Positions 1-8,104 of a stretch of 64,000 nt of DNA are shown here, piece by piece. The notes under the pieces were generated by a model. That model searched no databases. It had not been told where the DNA came from and was given only the letters and a program-made list of their open reading frames with translations. The stretch spans positions 186,001-250,000 of the forward strand of contig NZ_OCMZ01000002.1 in NCBI RefSeq assembly GCF_900215485.1. Reading direction: 5' to 3'. Position numbers and translations under genes: made by a program. Numbering within the stretch: position 1 is the stretch's first letter; the number at the start of each line of letters is the position of its first letter. Source of the stretch: Nitrosovibrio sp. Nv4 (GTDB lineage Bacteria; Pseudomonadota; Gammaproteobacteria; Burkholderiales; Nitrosomonadaceae).

Positions 1-440
1 CCATCGACTCTGATCTGGGTACAATGCGTGTTCAGGAGAATTTCAGTGGTCTCGTGGAAGGCGTTACAGCTTCACACATCCATTGCTGTACGACTGTAGC
101 AAATGCCGGTCTCGCAGGTGTGGCGACTACGATGCCTACGTTTACCGACTTTCCCTCCGACGTGACGGCGGGAGATTACGATCACACCTTTGATATGACA
201 CAGGCGTCAAGTTACAATCCTGCGTTCATCACAGCCAATGGAGGAACTGCCGATAGCGCATTCGATGCGCTTGTGGCAGGGATAAATAGCGGCAGCGCCT
301 ACGCGAATATTCACTCCTCCGAGTTCCCCGGGGGCGAGATCCGCGGTTTCCTGGCGCCCATACCCGAGCCTGAAACCTATGCAATGCTGCTGGCCGGTCT
401 TGCCTTGATAAGTGCGATGGCCCGCCGCCGTCGTGTTTGA
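1..440 (+). CDS. CHRD-domain PEP-CTERM protein, 3' part
   Basis: The frame is open to the left edge, so only the C-terminal part is seen; the first ATG at 24 is internal because the frame reads on upstream with a plausible CHRD sequence (..IDSDLGTMRVQENFSGL). The stretch with TASHIHCC and the later ANIHSSEFPGGEIRGFL is typical of CHRD domains, a beta-rich extracellular module. The C-terminus is a PEP-CTERM sorting signal: PEPETYAMLLAGLAL, a hydrophobic helix, then the basic tail ARRRRV. Such proteins are exported and processed by an exosortase (not in this window). Substrate and role are unknown. A clean terminator follows directly, so the gene ends its transcription unit. Confidence 0.85.
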   Translation, partial: IDSDLGTMRVQENFSGLVEGVTASHIHCCTTVANAGLAGVATTMPTFTDFPSDVTAGDYDHTFDMTQASSYNPAFITANGGTADSAFDALVAGINSGSAYANIHSSEFPGGEIRGFLAPIPEPETYAMLLAGLALISAMARRRRV

Positions 441-461
441 CCCAGGAACTGTATTCGGCTT

Positions 462-486
462 AGGGGCCTGTCGGGCCCCTTTTTTT
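462..486 (+). terminator. Rho-independent terminator after the CHRD gene
   Basis: Perfect 7-bp stem AGGGGCC (462-468) / GGCCCCT (474-480) with loop TGTCG, followed by six T. It lies 22 bases after the stop codon of the PEP-CTERM gene. Confidence 0.9.
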
Positions 487-583
487 GTGCCGCGTCGTAA
501 AAACTGATACCGCGCTCGTCTGCGGTTGATCGGTCTCTTCTCAAATTGCACTATAGCTAATCCGTACCATACTCACTTCTTTT

Positions 584-604
584 CGCTAATCGCTAATCGC
601 TAAT
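584..604 (+). repeat. Three tandem copies of a 7-mer
   Basis: CGCTAAT repeated three times without interruption (584-590, 591-597, 598-604). Too short and few for a CRISPR or a classic minisatellite; a slippage-prone microsatellite in an intergenic region. Confidence 0.8.
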
Positions 605-759
605 CCAACTTGAGTCATTCAGTGCTTGCACCCATAAGACTTGACCGGTTTCGTTCAAACATCATTCGGGAGGACTCGAATCCTCCCACTTGCACGAATC
701 CCCTGAACATATATCGCGCTTTTTTACTTCGGGTTACAATTGACGCGTTCAGATCAATT

Positions 760-848
760 GCCCGGATGGTGAAATTGGTAGACACAAGGGACTTAAAATC
801 CCTCGGGCTTAATCGCCCATGCCGGTTCGATTCCGGCTCCGGGCACCA
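760..848 (+). tRNA. tRNA-Leu (anticodon UAA)
   Basis: The acceptor stem GCCCGGA (760-766) pairs with TCCGGGC (838-844), followed by discriminator A and an encoded CCA (846-848). The anticodon arm is AGGGA-CTTAAAA-TCCCT, giving anticodon TAA, which reads UUA leucine codons. A long variable arm (CGGGCTTAATCGCCC) makes it a class II tRNA as expected for leucine, and the T arm is CCGGT-TCGATTC-CGG. All parts are intact. Confidence 0.97.
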
Positions 849-1036
849 ACAAATTAAGAGTTAACTCAAGAATCCCAACGCGAAAGTTTTCTGATTTTCT
901 TTTTGCCACGAGTTACCCGTGGCGTGCCCCTCAAAATACTGCTGCCGATGTGTGGTACCCATCCATTTTTGAGCAATAGTAGATTTTCGTTCTCGACCCA
1001 CCTTGGTCCAATCTTTCTCTAATAAGAATTCTGGCA

Positions 1037-1672
1037 TTACGCTGAAGCAAGCATCGGAAACAGTCCGCGTAATCCAGTCGCCATCATCTCTACGGCTATC
1101 GCCGCAAGGATAAATCCTCCAACGCGCTGTACGACATCCAAAGTGGATTGCCGAATCTTCTTTTCCGCGTGGCAAGCCATATAAAAAGTTATCCAGCACA
1201 CAATACCTACGATAAGGATAGGCGCCACCACATGAATCAAATCGGAGTAGGTATGCCATGCGCTGTTTGCCATTACGTAACTGAATGCCGCGGGGCCAGC
1301 CAGTAGTGGCACAGCCAGAGGAACGATTGCGGCTTCCCGAACACCATCTTCATTAGCAATACCGGGCGATCCCTTGAAGGTTGTTTCCTTCCCCAGGACC
1401 ATTGCTATTGCCAGCAACAAGACAATAATTCCTCCACCAACCTGCATCGCGCCCAGTGATACGCCTAGCACTCTTAAAATGGGCATCCCCAGAAACGTTG
1501 CCGCCAGCAATGCCACCGTAACGCTCACCCCGATAGTCCTTGCAAAGCGGCCCTTGCTGGGTAGATCAGAACCCTCCGTAGCCGCGAGAAAAACCGGGAT
1601 CATGGAAACAGGTCCCATCAGCACGAACAGCGAGATGGTTTTCTTGATGGTTAGGGCCAAAATTGAAAGCAT
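1037..1672 (-). CDS. MarC family integral membrane protein
   Basis: 211 aa with about six hydrophobic segments and the family pattern: an N-terminal LFVLMGPVSMIPVFLA helix, GGGIIVLLLAIAMVLG in the middle, and AIVPLAVPLLAGPAAFSYVM, the typical PLAxPLLAGPG-like turn of MarC/UPF0056 proteins. The length fits the family (about 200-215 aa). It sits in the inner membrane; its biochemical function is not established, and the old link of marC to multiple antibiotic resistance is not supported. It stands alone, convergent with the tRNA. The ATG at 1672 has no strong ribosome binding site, so the start is less certain than the frame. Confidence 0.9.
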   Translation of the reverse strand: MLSILALTIKKTISLFVLMGPVSMIPVFLAATEGSDLPSKGRFARTIGVSVTVALLAATFLGMPILRVLGVSLGAMQVGGGIIVLLLAIAMVLGKETTFKGSPGIANEDGVREAAIVPLAVPLLAGPAAFSYVMANSAWHTYSDLIHVVAPILIVGIVCWITFYMACHAEKKIRQSTLDVVQRVGGFILAAIAVEMMATGLRGLFPMLASA

Positions 1673-2288
1673 TAGCTAATGGAATGGGGATGGGTGAAAT
1701 GTTGTGCGTCCTTATGGACGGGGAATGGTCGGCTTATTCTTCTCAAAGCGGGCACTTGATATTTGATATGAGCGAAACCGCACTAAAGGTGACTACCGAA
1801 AAAAAGGGGTTACAAACTCCATTTGCTCGCATGCGAATCTCGTGACTGATTATCCGGCATCCCTCCCCGCAATGTCTTCTCCTGGCAAATTTCTTTCTGT
1901 TGCAAAAGATGCAAATCAACATTATGGGACGCCGCAAGTGATCCGAGGTGGGCATTGACCAGGCTTTTTTAGGCTTCAGTTTTAAAACCTATAAAACAAG
2001 TACTTAAACCATATTTCTAATCTTAAATCTCGGTTTGCTACTCTTGAGTTGTAGTATTTTTTAACATTGGCGATCGCAAAAGCAATATCTTTGACACGAT
2101 CCAGGTATTGGTTGCGTAGCATCCTGATTGAACGGATTGTATTGAGGGATCTACCACTTCGACGACTGACGTTATAGATAGTTGAGCAAACCCGAGTGGA
2201 CAATGTTCGCCAAACAACCCGCATGTCGTATTCCGGTTACTGCAAGTGTCCTTAATCCGGCTCATAGCGCTAGTCGTCCCCACTACTG
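1673..2288. other. Intergenic stretch with no recognised content
   Basis: 616 bases, AT-richer than the flanking genes, between two minus-strand genes. Short open frames exist but none has a ribosome binding site plus a recognisable product. I see no terminator-type hairpin and no RNA gene. Confidence 0.5.
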
Positions 2289-5200
2289 CTAGTGCCCATC
2301 TCTCCCAGATATAAATTCCTCGAATTGATCCAGCGGCAGTGGGGGGCTGAACAGATAGCCTTGATACGCGCTGCAGCCATGTTTGGCGAGAAAGTCCCTT
2401 TGTGCTCCGGTTTCCACTCCCTCGGCAATCACGGCTAGCCCCATACTTTTCGCGAGAAGCAGAATGGCGCGGACAATGGTCGCGTTGTTGGTGTCGGTCA
2501 GTACGTCTCTCACGAAAGACTGGTCGATCTTTACCCAGTCCAGTGGGAGGCATTTGAGATAATAGAGTGAGGAATAGCCAATGCCAAAGTCATCCAGGGC
2601 AAAACCTACACCTATGGCTTTCAACGCCGCCATTTTCGCAATGGTATCATCCATGTTGTGTACCAGCACACTCTCGGTAAGCTCGAGCTTGAGCTTTCTC
2701 GCATCGGCCCCGATTCGGTCGAGCGTCGAGACTACGAGCTCCACGAAATCCGGCTGACAAAATTGGCGCGGGCTGACATTTACGGCGATATTGAGTCGGG
2801 CTGTCTCCGGCCGCGCAGACCAGGTCGCCAGTTGGCTACACGCAGCTTCCAGCACCCAATTGCCCAGGGGAAGAATCAGACCAGTTTCCTCTGTTTGGGG
2901 AATGAATTCAGCTGGACCCAACAGGCCGCGCCGCGGATGCTGCCATCTTATCAATGCTTCGGCACCTGTTACGCCATTGCTATCGACCTGGGGTTGATAG
3001 TGGAGAACAAACTCGTTTCTCTCCCAACTTTTGTGTAAATCCGATTCCAGAACAACGCGCGCATTCATTTCGTCCTGCATATCAGGGTCGAAGAAACACA
3101 TGGCATTACGCCCCGATGCTTTTGCCTGATACATCGCCAGATCTGCATGTTTCAGCAGTTCATCCGTTGTGTGCGACTGATCACTGAATAGCGCGATGCC
3201 GATGCTCGGCGTAGTGTGGTGCTTATAAATTCCCAAATTGAAAGGCTGATTGAAGGCAACAAGGATCCTCTCACAAATGGTCTTTATCTGAGCAACGGCA
3301 TCGTCATGATCTTCGCTAAATTCAGCCGCCAGCACAATCACGAACTCGTCTCCTCCCAGACGGGCTACAGTATCGCTTTCGCGGACACAAGAGATCAGGC
3401 GAGGGGCGACCTGCTGTAATAGCAGGTCGCCAAAGTCATGGCCGAGGGTATCGTTGAGCAATTTGAAATTGTCCAGGTCGATAAACAGCAATGCTCCCAT
3501 GCGCCTGTTACGTGCACTCACCGACAGCGCCTGCCGCAGCCGGTCCAGCAGGAGTTGCCTGTTGGGTAAGCCGGTCAGAGAATCGTAGAAAGCGAGATAC
3601 TGGATTTCGTTTTCCGCCATCTTGCGTTGCGTAATGTCGGTATTGATCGCGAAGATCGACTGGGGTGGCCCCTCATCATTTCTGACCAGCGTCCAATGGG
3701 CTTCCGTCATCAAAGTGCTACCATCCTTGCACCGCTGTGCGATTTCACCTCGCCATTCCCCAATATCCATGACTAGCTCGGTCGCTTCACGGAAGGCTGC
3801 GATATCTTCATACAATACCGCTACTGACTCGCCGATCACCTCTTCTGACGTCCATCCATAAAGCCGTTGAGCACCCTGGTTCCAAAATCGGATGCGATGA
3901 TCGATTCCACGGACAATAATAGCGTCCGTTGCCTTGTCAAGCAGGGATGCCTGCTGGCGAATGCGGACATCGGCTTCCTGGCGCGCCTGTTCAGCCTGCT
4001 TTCGCGCGGTAATGTCACGAAAATAGATAGCCAGACCTTCTTCCGAAGGGTAGGCGCGGACCTCAAACCATTTACCGAGCGGTGCGTAAAAATCTTCAAA
4101 GGTTACCGTGACGTTTTCGGCCAGGGCTTGATGAAATTCGCGATCAAATGTACTTCCTATTGTCTCCCCAAATTCTTCCCAGAACACCCGGCCCAGAAGA
4201 TCGGTGCGGCCTCGCCGTAACAGATTTTCTGCTTCCTTGTTCACATAGGTAAAGCGCCATTCCCGATCGATTGCGCAAAAAGCATCGGTTATGCTTTCCA
4301 GTATTCTTTCCGTTCGAAGCTTTGAATTAGAAAGTTCAAGTGTTGCAGCCTGTTGTTCCTCCATAGCCGACAGCAATTTTTTGTTTATTCGCCCCAGGGC
4401 AAGAGCCTTTTCCTTATTTACGGAAAGGACAAATGAAACCATGGCGGTCAGAATGCTTGCGAGAATTCCGACAAACAAGACGAGGAGGGCTTCATAACTG
4501 CTTATGGCTTTCTCGAATGCAGGGCGTGAGGTGGCCTCTATAGTCCAGGTCTGTCCGTAAACAGTTATCGGTATTGCCCGCCTGAATTGAGGGGCCACCA
4601 TCTGTTCAGATTGATTTTCGTTGCTGTCGAAAAGAAGAGAACTCTCCGTCATTACTTTGCCGTCAAAAATCTTCAGATCGAGAATATCAAGCTCGGCACG
4701 AAGAATGGTACGGATGAAATCGTTCATCCTGAAGGGCGCATATACATAACCCGCAAGGGACGAACGTTTTTCTTCCATCGTTTCGGGGAGCTTTGCAAGC
4801 TTATAGTACGGCAGATACATCAGAACACCCGCCTGAATATCCTCGCTGGTTTCCTGAACAAGCTTTACCTTGCCCGAGAGGGCGGCTTCGCCGGTATCCC
4901 GCGCCCGGGACATGGCTGCGCGCCGGACAGACTCGGAGTACATGTCGTATCCAAAAGCGCGCAGATTGCTTCCGGCAAATGGTTCGAGATATATGATGGC
5001 CGTATACTCTTCACGTGGGGACTCCGGCCAGACTTTATAATCGGAGAACCCTTGGGCCCGCACCGCATCAATATGGACTGCGAGTTCCGATGGACGAATA
5101 TATTTTGTGAAACCCACGCCATGGATTCCCGGATAACTGTCGTCTATCCGTAGGGCGCCCACATATGTGCGCCATTCATCTCTTGAAACTGGATCGGCGG

Positions 5201-5495
5201 CACGCAACAACCCCAGACCGCCCTTCAACACCTGTTCATATCCAGAAAAGTGATGCTTGATTTCGGCTGTAGCATCAGTGAGGACCTCATTGAACCTGTC
5301 ATTCGCATTTCGCTCCTGAAGCGCCTTGACAACCCACCAGCTAGCCAGCGTGAGTGACATGAAGATCGCAAATGTTATGGCGGCAACGGTGGGTCGCGAA
5401 GGAGCACGTTCAAAAAAAGAGTTCTGTTTGTAAATACTTATCCTCCGCCTCCAGAAATCAGCGATTCGCATATTAGTGAAATGACGACCTGCCAT
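2289..5495 (-). CDS. CHASE-PAS-PAS-GGDEF-EAL membrane cyclic-di-GMP enzyme
   Basis: A 1068-aa inner-membrane signalling protein. Order: helix 1 at about residues 36-58, a periplasmic CHASE domain (GLGLLRAADPVSRDEWRTYV, then a GIHGVGF motif), helix 2 at about 335-358, two PAS/PAC domains (about 390-500 and 515-630), a GGDEF domain with intact ARLGGDEF (about 713-717), and an EAL domain with GAEALIRW and ALDDFGIGYSSL. An RESD inhibitory site stands five residues before GGDEF. Both catalytic motifs are intact, so it could make or degrade cyclic-di-GMP; bifunctional members are often dominated by the EAL activity. CHASE domains bind small extracellular ligands, unknown here. It lies divergent from flhDC, which suggests a role in the motile/sessile switch (inference). 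A start at the ATG eight codons downstream is possible. Confidence 0.95.
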   Translation of the reverse strand: MAGRHFTNMRIADFWRRRISIYKQNSFFERAPSRPTVAAITFAIFMSLTLASWWVVKALQERNANDRFNEVLTDATAEIKHHFSGYEQVLKGGLGLLRAADPVSRDEWRTYVGALRIDDSYPGIHGVGFTKYIRPSELAVHIDAVRAQGFSDYKVWPESPREEYTAIIYLEPFAGSNLRAFGYDMYSESVRRAAMSRARDTGEAALSGKVKLVQETSEDIQAGVLMYLPYYKLAKLPETMEEKRSSLAGYVYAPFRMNDFIRTILRAELDILDLKIFDGKVMTESSLLFDSNENQSEQMVAPQFRRAIPITVYGQTWTIEATSRPAFEKAISSYEALLVLFVGILASILTAMVSFVLSVNKEKALALGRINKKLLSAMEEQQAATLELSNSKLRTERILESITDAFCAIDREWRFTYVNKEAENLLRRGRTDLLGRVFWEEFGETIGSTFDREFHQALAENVTVTFEDFYAPLGKWFEVRAYPSEEGLAIYFRDITARKQAEQARQEADVRIRQQASLLDKATDAIIVRGIDHRIRFWNQGAQRLYGWTSEEVIGESVAVLYEDIAAFREATELVMDIGEWRGEIAQRCKDGSTLMTEAHWTLVRNDEGPPQSIFAINTDITQRKMAENEIQYLAFYDSLTGLPNRQLLLDRLRQALSVSARNRRMGALLFIDLDNFKLLNDTLGHDFGDLLLQQVAPRLISCVRESDTVARLGGDEFVIVLAAEFSEDHDDAVAQIKTICERILVAFNQPFNLGIYKHHTTPSIGIALFSDQSHTTDELLKHADLAMYQAKASGRNAMCFFDPDMQDEMNARVVLESDLHKSWERNEFVLHYQPQVDSNGVTGAEALIRWQHPRRGLLGPAEFIPQTEETGLILPLGNWVLEAACSQLATWSARPETARLNIAVNVSPRQFCQPDFVELVVSTLDRIGADARKLKLELTESVLVHNMDDTIAKMAALKAIGVGFALDDFGIGYSSLYYLKCLPLDWVKIDQSFVRDVLTDTNNATIVRAILLLAKSMGLAVIAEGVETGAQRDFLAKHGCSAYQGYLFSPPLPLDQFEEFISGRDGH

Positions 5496-6022
5496 CTTTA
5501 ATCCAGCGAAGGAAGTTTCGGAGCAATCACGCTACTTTTATGTGATGTGGATCTTCTGTAGAGGTGGTGCGCCAAGCTCAAATGATTGCTACAACTGGGA
5601 AAAACTTCCGAAGAGAAGTAAATCAAGACATTTGTTAACGATGAATTACTTTTCAAAAAAGATCACAAAAGATTATAAATGAACGACCGGCAGTCTGTCT
5701 TACACTACCTTCGACGCCCCGAGTGGGTGAGTTTCCTTTCATATAGTAGCAAGGCAGAATATTTTGGCCTGCATTTCAAGTTTCCCGGACGACGGCCGTT
5801 AACAAGAGGCGGAACATTAACATCGCCGCCCAGAGATTCCAGACTGTCTCTGGTCAGTCGCCGCAGGATGTGATCCTATCTCCTCGACTCTTCGAGTAAT
5901 CCGTGTAGGAAATTTTCCTACACGGAAGCTCAATCATTTCCTACGCGGGAATCCGAAGGATTCCAATTTCTTGACGCTTTGCGAATGCGCACAATGCATG
6001 CATTCCATAAAGGGAGATCAAG
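5496..6022. promoter_or_regulatory. flhDC upstream regulatory region
   Basis: 527 bases between the divergent cyclic-di-GMP gene and flhD, with no believable gene. The 140 bases next to flhD are crowded with symmetrical elements: CTCGA-CTCT-TCGAG (5883-5896), the 12+12 palindrome at 5901-5925, its extra half-site at 5937-5948, and GGAATCC-GAA-GGATTCC (5948-5964). TTGACG at 5971-5976 is a fair -35 hexamer, but I see no good -10 at the right distance, which fits an activator-dependent promoter. AAGGGAG at about 6010 is the ribosome binding site of flhD. Confidence 0.55.
5901..5948. promoter_or_regulatory. 12+12 bp palindrome plus third half-site
   Basis: CCGTGTAGGAAA (5901-5912), one central T, then the exact reverse complement TTTCCTACACGG (5914-5925). 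A third copy TTTCCTACGCGG (5937-5948; 11 of 12 identical) follows in direct orientation, 23 bp from the second arm. The core TTTCCTA/TAGGAAA matches the heptanucleotide known for BvgA of Bordetella, a NarL/FixJ-family regulator. A dimer-binding operator for such a regulator is the natural reading; the actual protein is unknown. Confidence 0.6.
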
Positions 6023-6340
6023 ATGAAAGCGAACGAGCTGACCAACGAAATAAAGGAACTCAACCTGACCTACCTGATGCTGGCCCAGCAGATGGTTCTA
6101 GCCGACAAGGACATGGCCATTTTCAGACTTGGGATTAGCAAGGATATCGCTGAAGTACTCGAGGTTCTGTCGCCTGCCCAGATCCTCAAGCTGTCAAACT
6201 CCAATATGATGCTGTGCCGCATACGTTTCGACGACAGTCTGATATTCGGCATGCTGGCCAACTACAGTAAAGAAAAGACGATGGTCCAGTCCCACGCGAC
6301 TATCCTGCTAGCGGGTCAACCAGCCGAAGAAATTTCCTGA
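6023..6340 (+). CDS. flhD: FlhD, flagellar master regulator subunit
   Basis: 105 aa, normal for FlhD. The N-terminal half (EIKELNLTYLMLAQQMVLADKD) and LGISKDIAEVLEVLSPAQILKLSNSN are the diagnostic FlhD segments. FlhD forms an FlhD4C2 complex with FlhC that activates class 2 flagellar promoters through sigma-70 RNA polymerase. The ATG has a good AAGGGAG site. flhC follows after 46 bases in the same unit. The presence of FlhDC and the absence of FleQ in this window imply an enterobacterial-type hierarchy. Confidence 0.97.
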   Translation: MKANELTNEIKELNLTYLMLAQQMVLADKDMAIFRLGISKDIAEVLEVLSPAQILKLSNSNMMLCRIRFDDSLIFGMLANYSKEKTMVQSHATILLAGQPAEEIS

Positions 6341-6386
6341 CCCATTTGGGGATTCCTGAATTACCGGACAACGAGGAGAAATCATC

Positions 6387-6935
6387 ATGCGCAAGAAGAG
6401 TGTAGTGTCGGAAGCCAGGGAGATTCAGGCGGCAATCGAGATGATTGGCCTTGGGGCGCGCATGCAGTTGCTGGAAAGTGAAACCAGCCTGAGTCGTGAG
6501 CGCCTTATCAAGCTTTACAAGGAATTGAGAGGGGTTTCCCCTCCCAAAGGGATGTTGCCGTTTTCTGCCGACTGGTTTCTGACCTGGCAGCCCAATGTCC
6601 ACTCGTCGGTATTTGCGGATATTTACCGCTATCTGATCACGCATGCGGATTGCCGTGGCATGAAAGCCATTGTCAAGACCTACAAGCTCTATCTGGAACA
6701 CTGCCAGATGTGTCAGATGGAGCCGGTGTTGAGTCTGACTCGCGCCTGGACCCTGGTGCGCTTCTTCGAGGGAAAGATTCTACAAACCGCGCCTTGCACC
6801 CAGTGCGGCGGCCACTTTGTGGTACATGCCGACGATCTTTATCACGGCTACGTGTGTGGGTTGTGCCACACTCCGTCACGAGCCGGCAAAACCAACAAAC
6901 CGCGGGCGATTACTTTCACTGCTGCAGCGGTCTAG
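6387..6935 (+). CDS. flhC: FlhC, flagellar master regulator subunit
   Basis: 182 aa. The body contains MLPFSADWFLTWQPNVHSSVF, a signature of FlhC, and the C-terminal zinc site is intact: four cysteines in two CxxC pairs, CTQC and CGLC, about 20 residues apart. FlhC gives most of the DNA contacts in the FlhD4C2 activator. ACGAGGAG stands before the ATG. The gene is followed within a few bases by a strong terminator, so flhDC is a two-gene operon separated from motAB. Confidence 0.97.
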   Translation: MRKKSVVSEAREIQAAIEMIGLGARMQLLESETSLSRERLIKLYKELRGVSPPKGMLPFSADWFLTWQPNVHSSVFADIYRYLITHADCRGMKAIVKTYKLYLEHCQMCQMEPVLSLTRAWTLVRFFEGKILQTAPCTQCGGHFVVHADDLYHGYVCGLCHTPSRAGKTNKPRAITFTAAAV

Positions 6936-6940
6936 CATCA

Positions 6941-6980
6941 AAGGCTCCCGAGTCCTCTCGACCGGGAGCCTTTTTCTTTC
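6941..6980 (+). terminator. Rho-independent terminator after flhC
   Basis: Perfect 10-bp stem AAGGCTCCCG (6941-6950) / CGGGAGCCTT (6963-6972), 12-base loop, and a run TTTTTCTTTC. It isolates flhDC from the motAB promoter. Confidence 0.93.
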
Positions 6981-7037
6981 TTCCCGCAATCCACATTTTT
7001 CCAATCTTTTCTCGCCTTTCCCGCCAAGTTCATTCCT

Positions 7038-7064
7038 TAAAGTTTGCCTGAATCCGGCCGTTAC
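7038..7064 (+). promoter_or_regulatory. Sigma-28 (FliA) promoter of motAB
   Basis: TAAAGTTT (7038-7045), an 11-base spacer, GCCGTTAC (7057-7064). The -35 is identical to the enterobacterial sigma-28 consensus and the -10 differs little from GCCGATAA. About 165 bases before the motA start, with no other gene between. Confidence 0.88.
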
Positions 7065-7229
7065 ATAGGTGAATATTTCACCGCGATCGTTTTGCTCTGC
7101 GTCTACCGTTGACGAGTTGATTCATCTGGAAAATGCAGAAAACCTCCGGCAGGGCAGGGTTGATCAAGGTACGGGTTGTGCAATTGGTACAACAGTTCGG
7201 GTGGGACGGATGAGGAAGTTTCGGAAAAT

Positions 7230-8093
7230 ATGCTAATCATAATCGGATCGCTTGTCGTCTTCGGGTCGGTGTTCGGTGGCTTCGCGCTAGCCGGGGGACA
7301 TCTGGGGGCGCTGTTTCAACCGCTGGAGCTGCTGATAATCGGCGGCGCCGCACTGGGCGCCTTCGTGCTGGGCAATACCGGCAAGGCGCAGAAAGCCACG
7401 CTGCATGCGCTGCCGAAAATCATTGCCCGTCCCAAGTACACCAAAGCCATGTACATGGATCTGATGGCGCTGCTCTACGACCTTCTGTCCCGGGCGCGCA
7501 AGGAAGGGTTGATGTCGATAGAACATGATGTGGATAATCCTTATGAGAGCGCAATTTTTGCGAATTATCCCAATATCCTGTCGGATCATCAGGTGGTTGA
7601 GTTCATGACCGACTATCTGCGCCTGATGGTGGGCGGCAATCTCAACGCGTTCGAGCTTGAGAACCTGATGGATAACGAGATCGAGACCCATCATCAGGAG
7701 GGTGAAATACCGGTACACTGCATCGCCAAGCTGGCCGACAGCATGCCGGCCTTCGGCATCGTGGCGGCAGTGATGGGGGTAGTGCATACGATGGCGTCGG
7801 TGGGTCTTCCGCCGGCCGAGCTGGGTGTGCTGATTGCCCAGGCGCTGGTGGGCACCTTTCTCGGCATCCTGCTGGGCTACGGTTTCGTGGGACCGCTTGC
7901 CGCCGTGCTGGAGCAGAAGCTTGGGGAATCCACCAAGGTCTTGCAGTGCATCAGGGTTACCCTGCTCTCGAGTATTAATGGTTATGCACCAGCGCTGGCG
8001 GTTGAGTTTGGCCGCAAGGTACTGTACTCGACCGAGCGGCCCAGTTTCAGCGAGCTGGAAGATTGTGTCAGACAGGCCAGAACCAATAAATAA
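7230..8093 (+). CDS. motA: MotA, flagellar stator proton-channel subunit
   Basis: 287 aa, four-helix inner membrane protein that forms the stator with MotB. The start MLIIIGSLVVFGSVFGGF is the usual MotA N-terminus, so I place it at 7230, not at the upstream frame start 7176. The cytoplasmic loop is at about residues 70-165, and PAFGIVAAVMGVVHTM with ELGVLIAQALVGTFLGILLGYGF forms helices 3 and 4. motB follows after 11 bases. Transcription likely starts at the sigma-28 site at 7038-7064. The close match to enterobacterial MotA separates it from the second, shorter MotA homologue at 15705. Confidence 0.95.
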   Translation: MLIIIGSLVVFGSVFGGFALAGGHLGALFQPLELLIIGGAALGAFVLGNTGKAQKATLHALPKIIARPKYTKAMYMDLMALLYDLLSRARKEGLMSIEHDVDNPYESAIFANYPNILSDHQVVEFMTDYLRLMVGGNLNAFELENLMDNEIETHHQEGEIPVHCIAKLADSMPAFGIVAAVMGVVHTMASVGLPPAELGVLIAQALVGTFLGILLGYGFVGPLAAVLEQKLGESTKVLQCIRVTLLSSINGYAPALAVEFGRKVLYSTERPSFSELEDCVRQARTNK

Positions 8094-8104
8094 CAGGAGC
8101 TGTC

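Larger units (their letters stand above)
441..759. other. Intergenic stretch before tRNA-Leu
   Basis: No credible gene. It holds the terminator at 462-486, three tandem copies of CGCTAAT (584-604), and a 7-bp hairpin GGGAGGA-CTCGAA-TCCTCCC (668-687) without a T tract. TACAAT at 735-740 is a possible -10 hexamer for the tRNA; no convincing -35 is seen. Confidence 0.5.

Noticed and set aside
584-604. Tandem 7-mers as a CRISPR remnant
   Set aside because: Units are contiguous without spacers and far too short; no cas genes in the window.
668-687. Hairpin GGGAGGA-CTCGAA-TCCTCCC resembling a tRNA T arm
   Set aside because: The loop does not fit the TTCRANT rule and no acceptor or anticodon arm surrounds it; at most a relic.
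905-923. GCCACG-AGTTACC-CGTGGC hairpin as a terminator for the MarC gene or the tRNA
   Set aside because: The T run precedes the stem on the plus strand, so it fits neither direction.
1982-2553. Open frames of 80 and 171 codons on the minus strand
   Set aside because: No ribosome binding site or family pattern, and the longer one overlaps the EAL-domain end in another phase.
5679-5873. 64-codon frame upstream of flhD
   Set aside because: No ribosome site, no resemblance, lies in a regulatory region.
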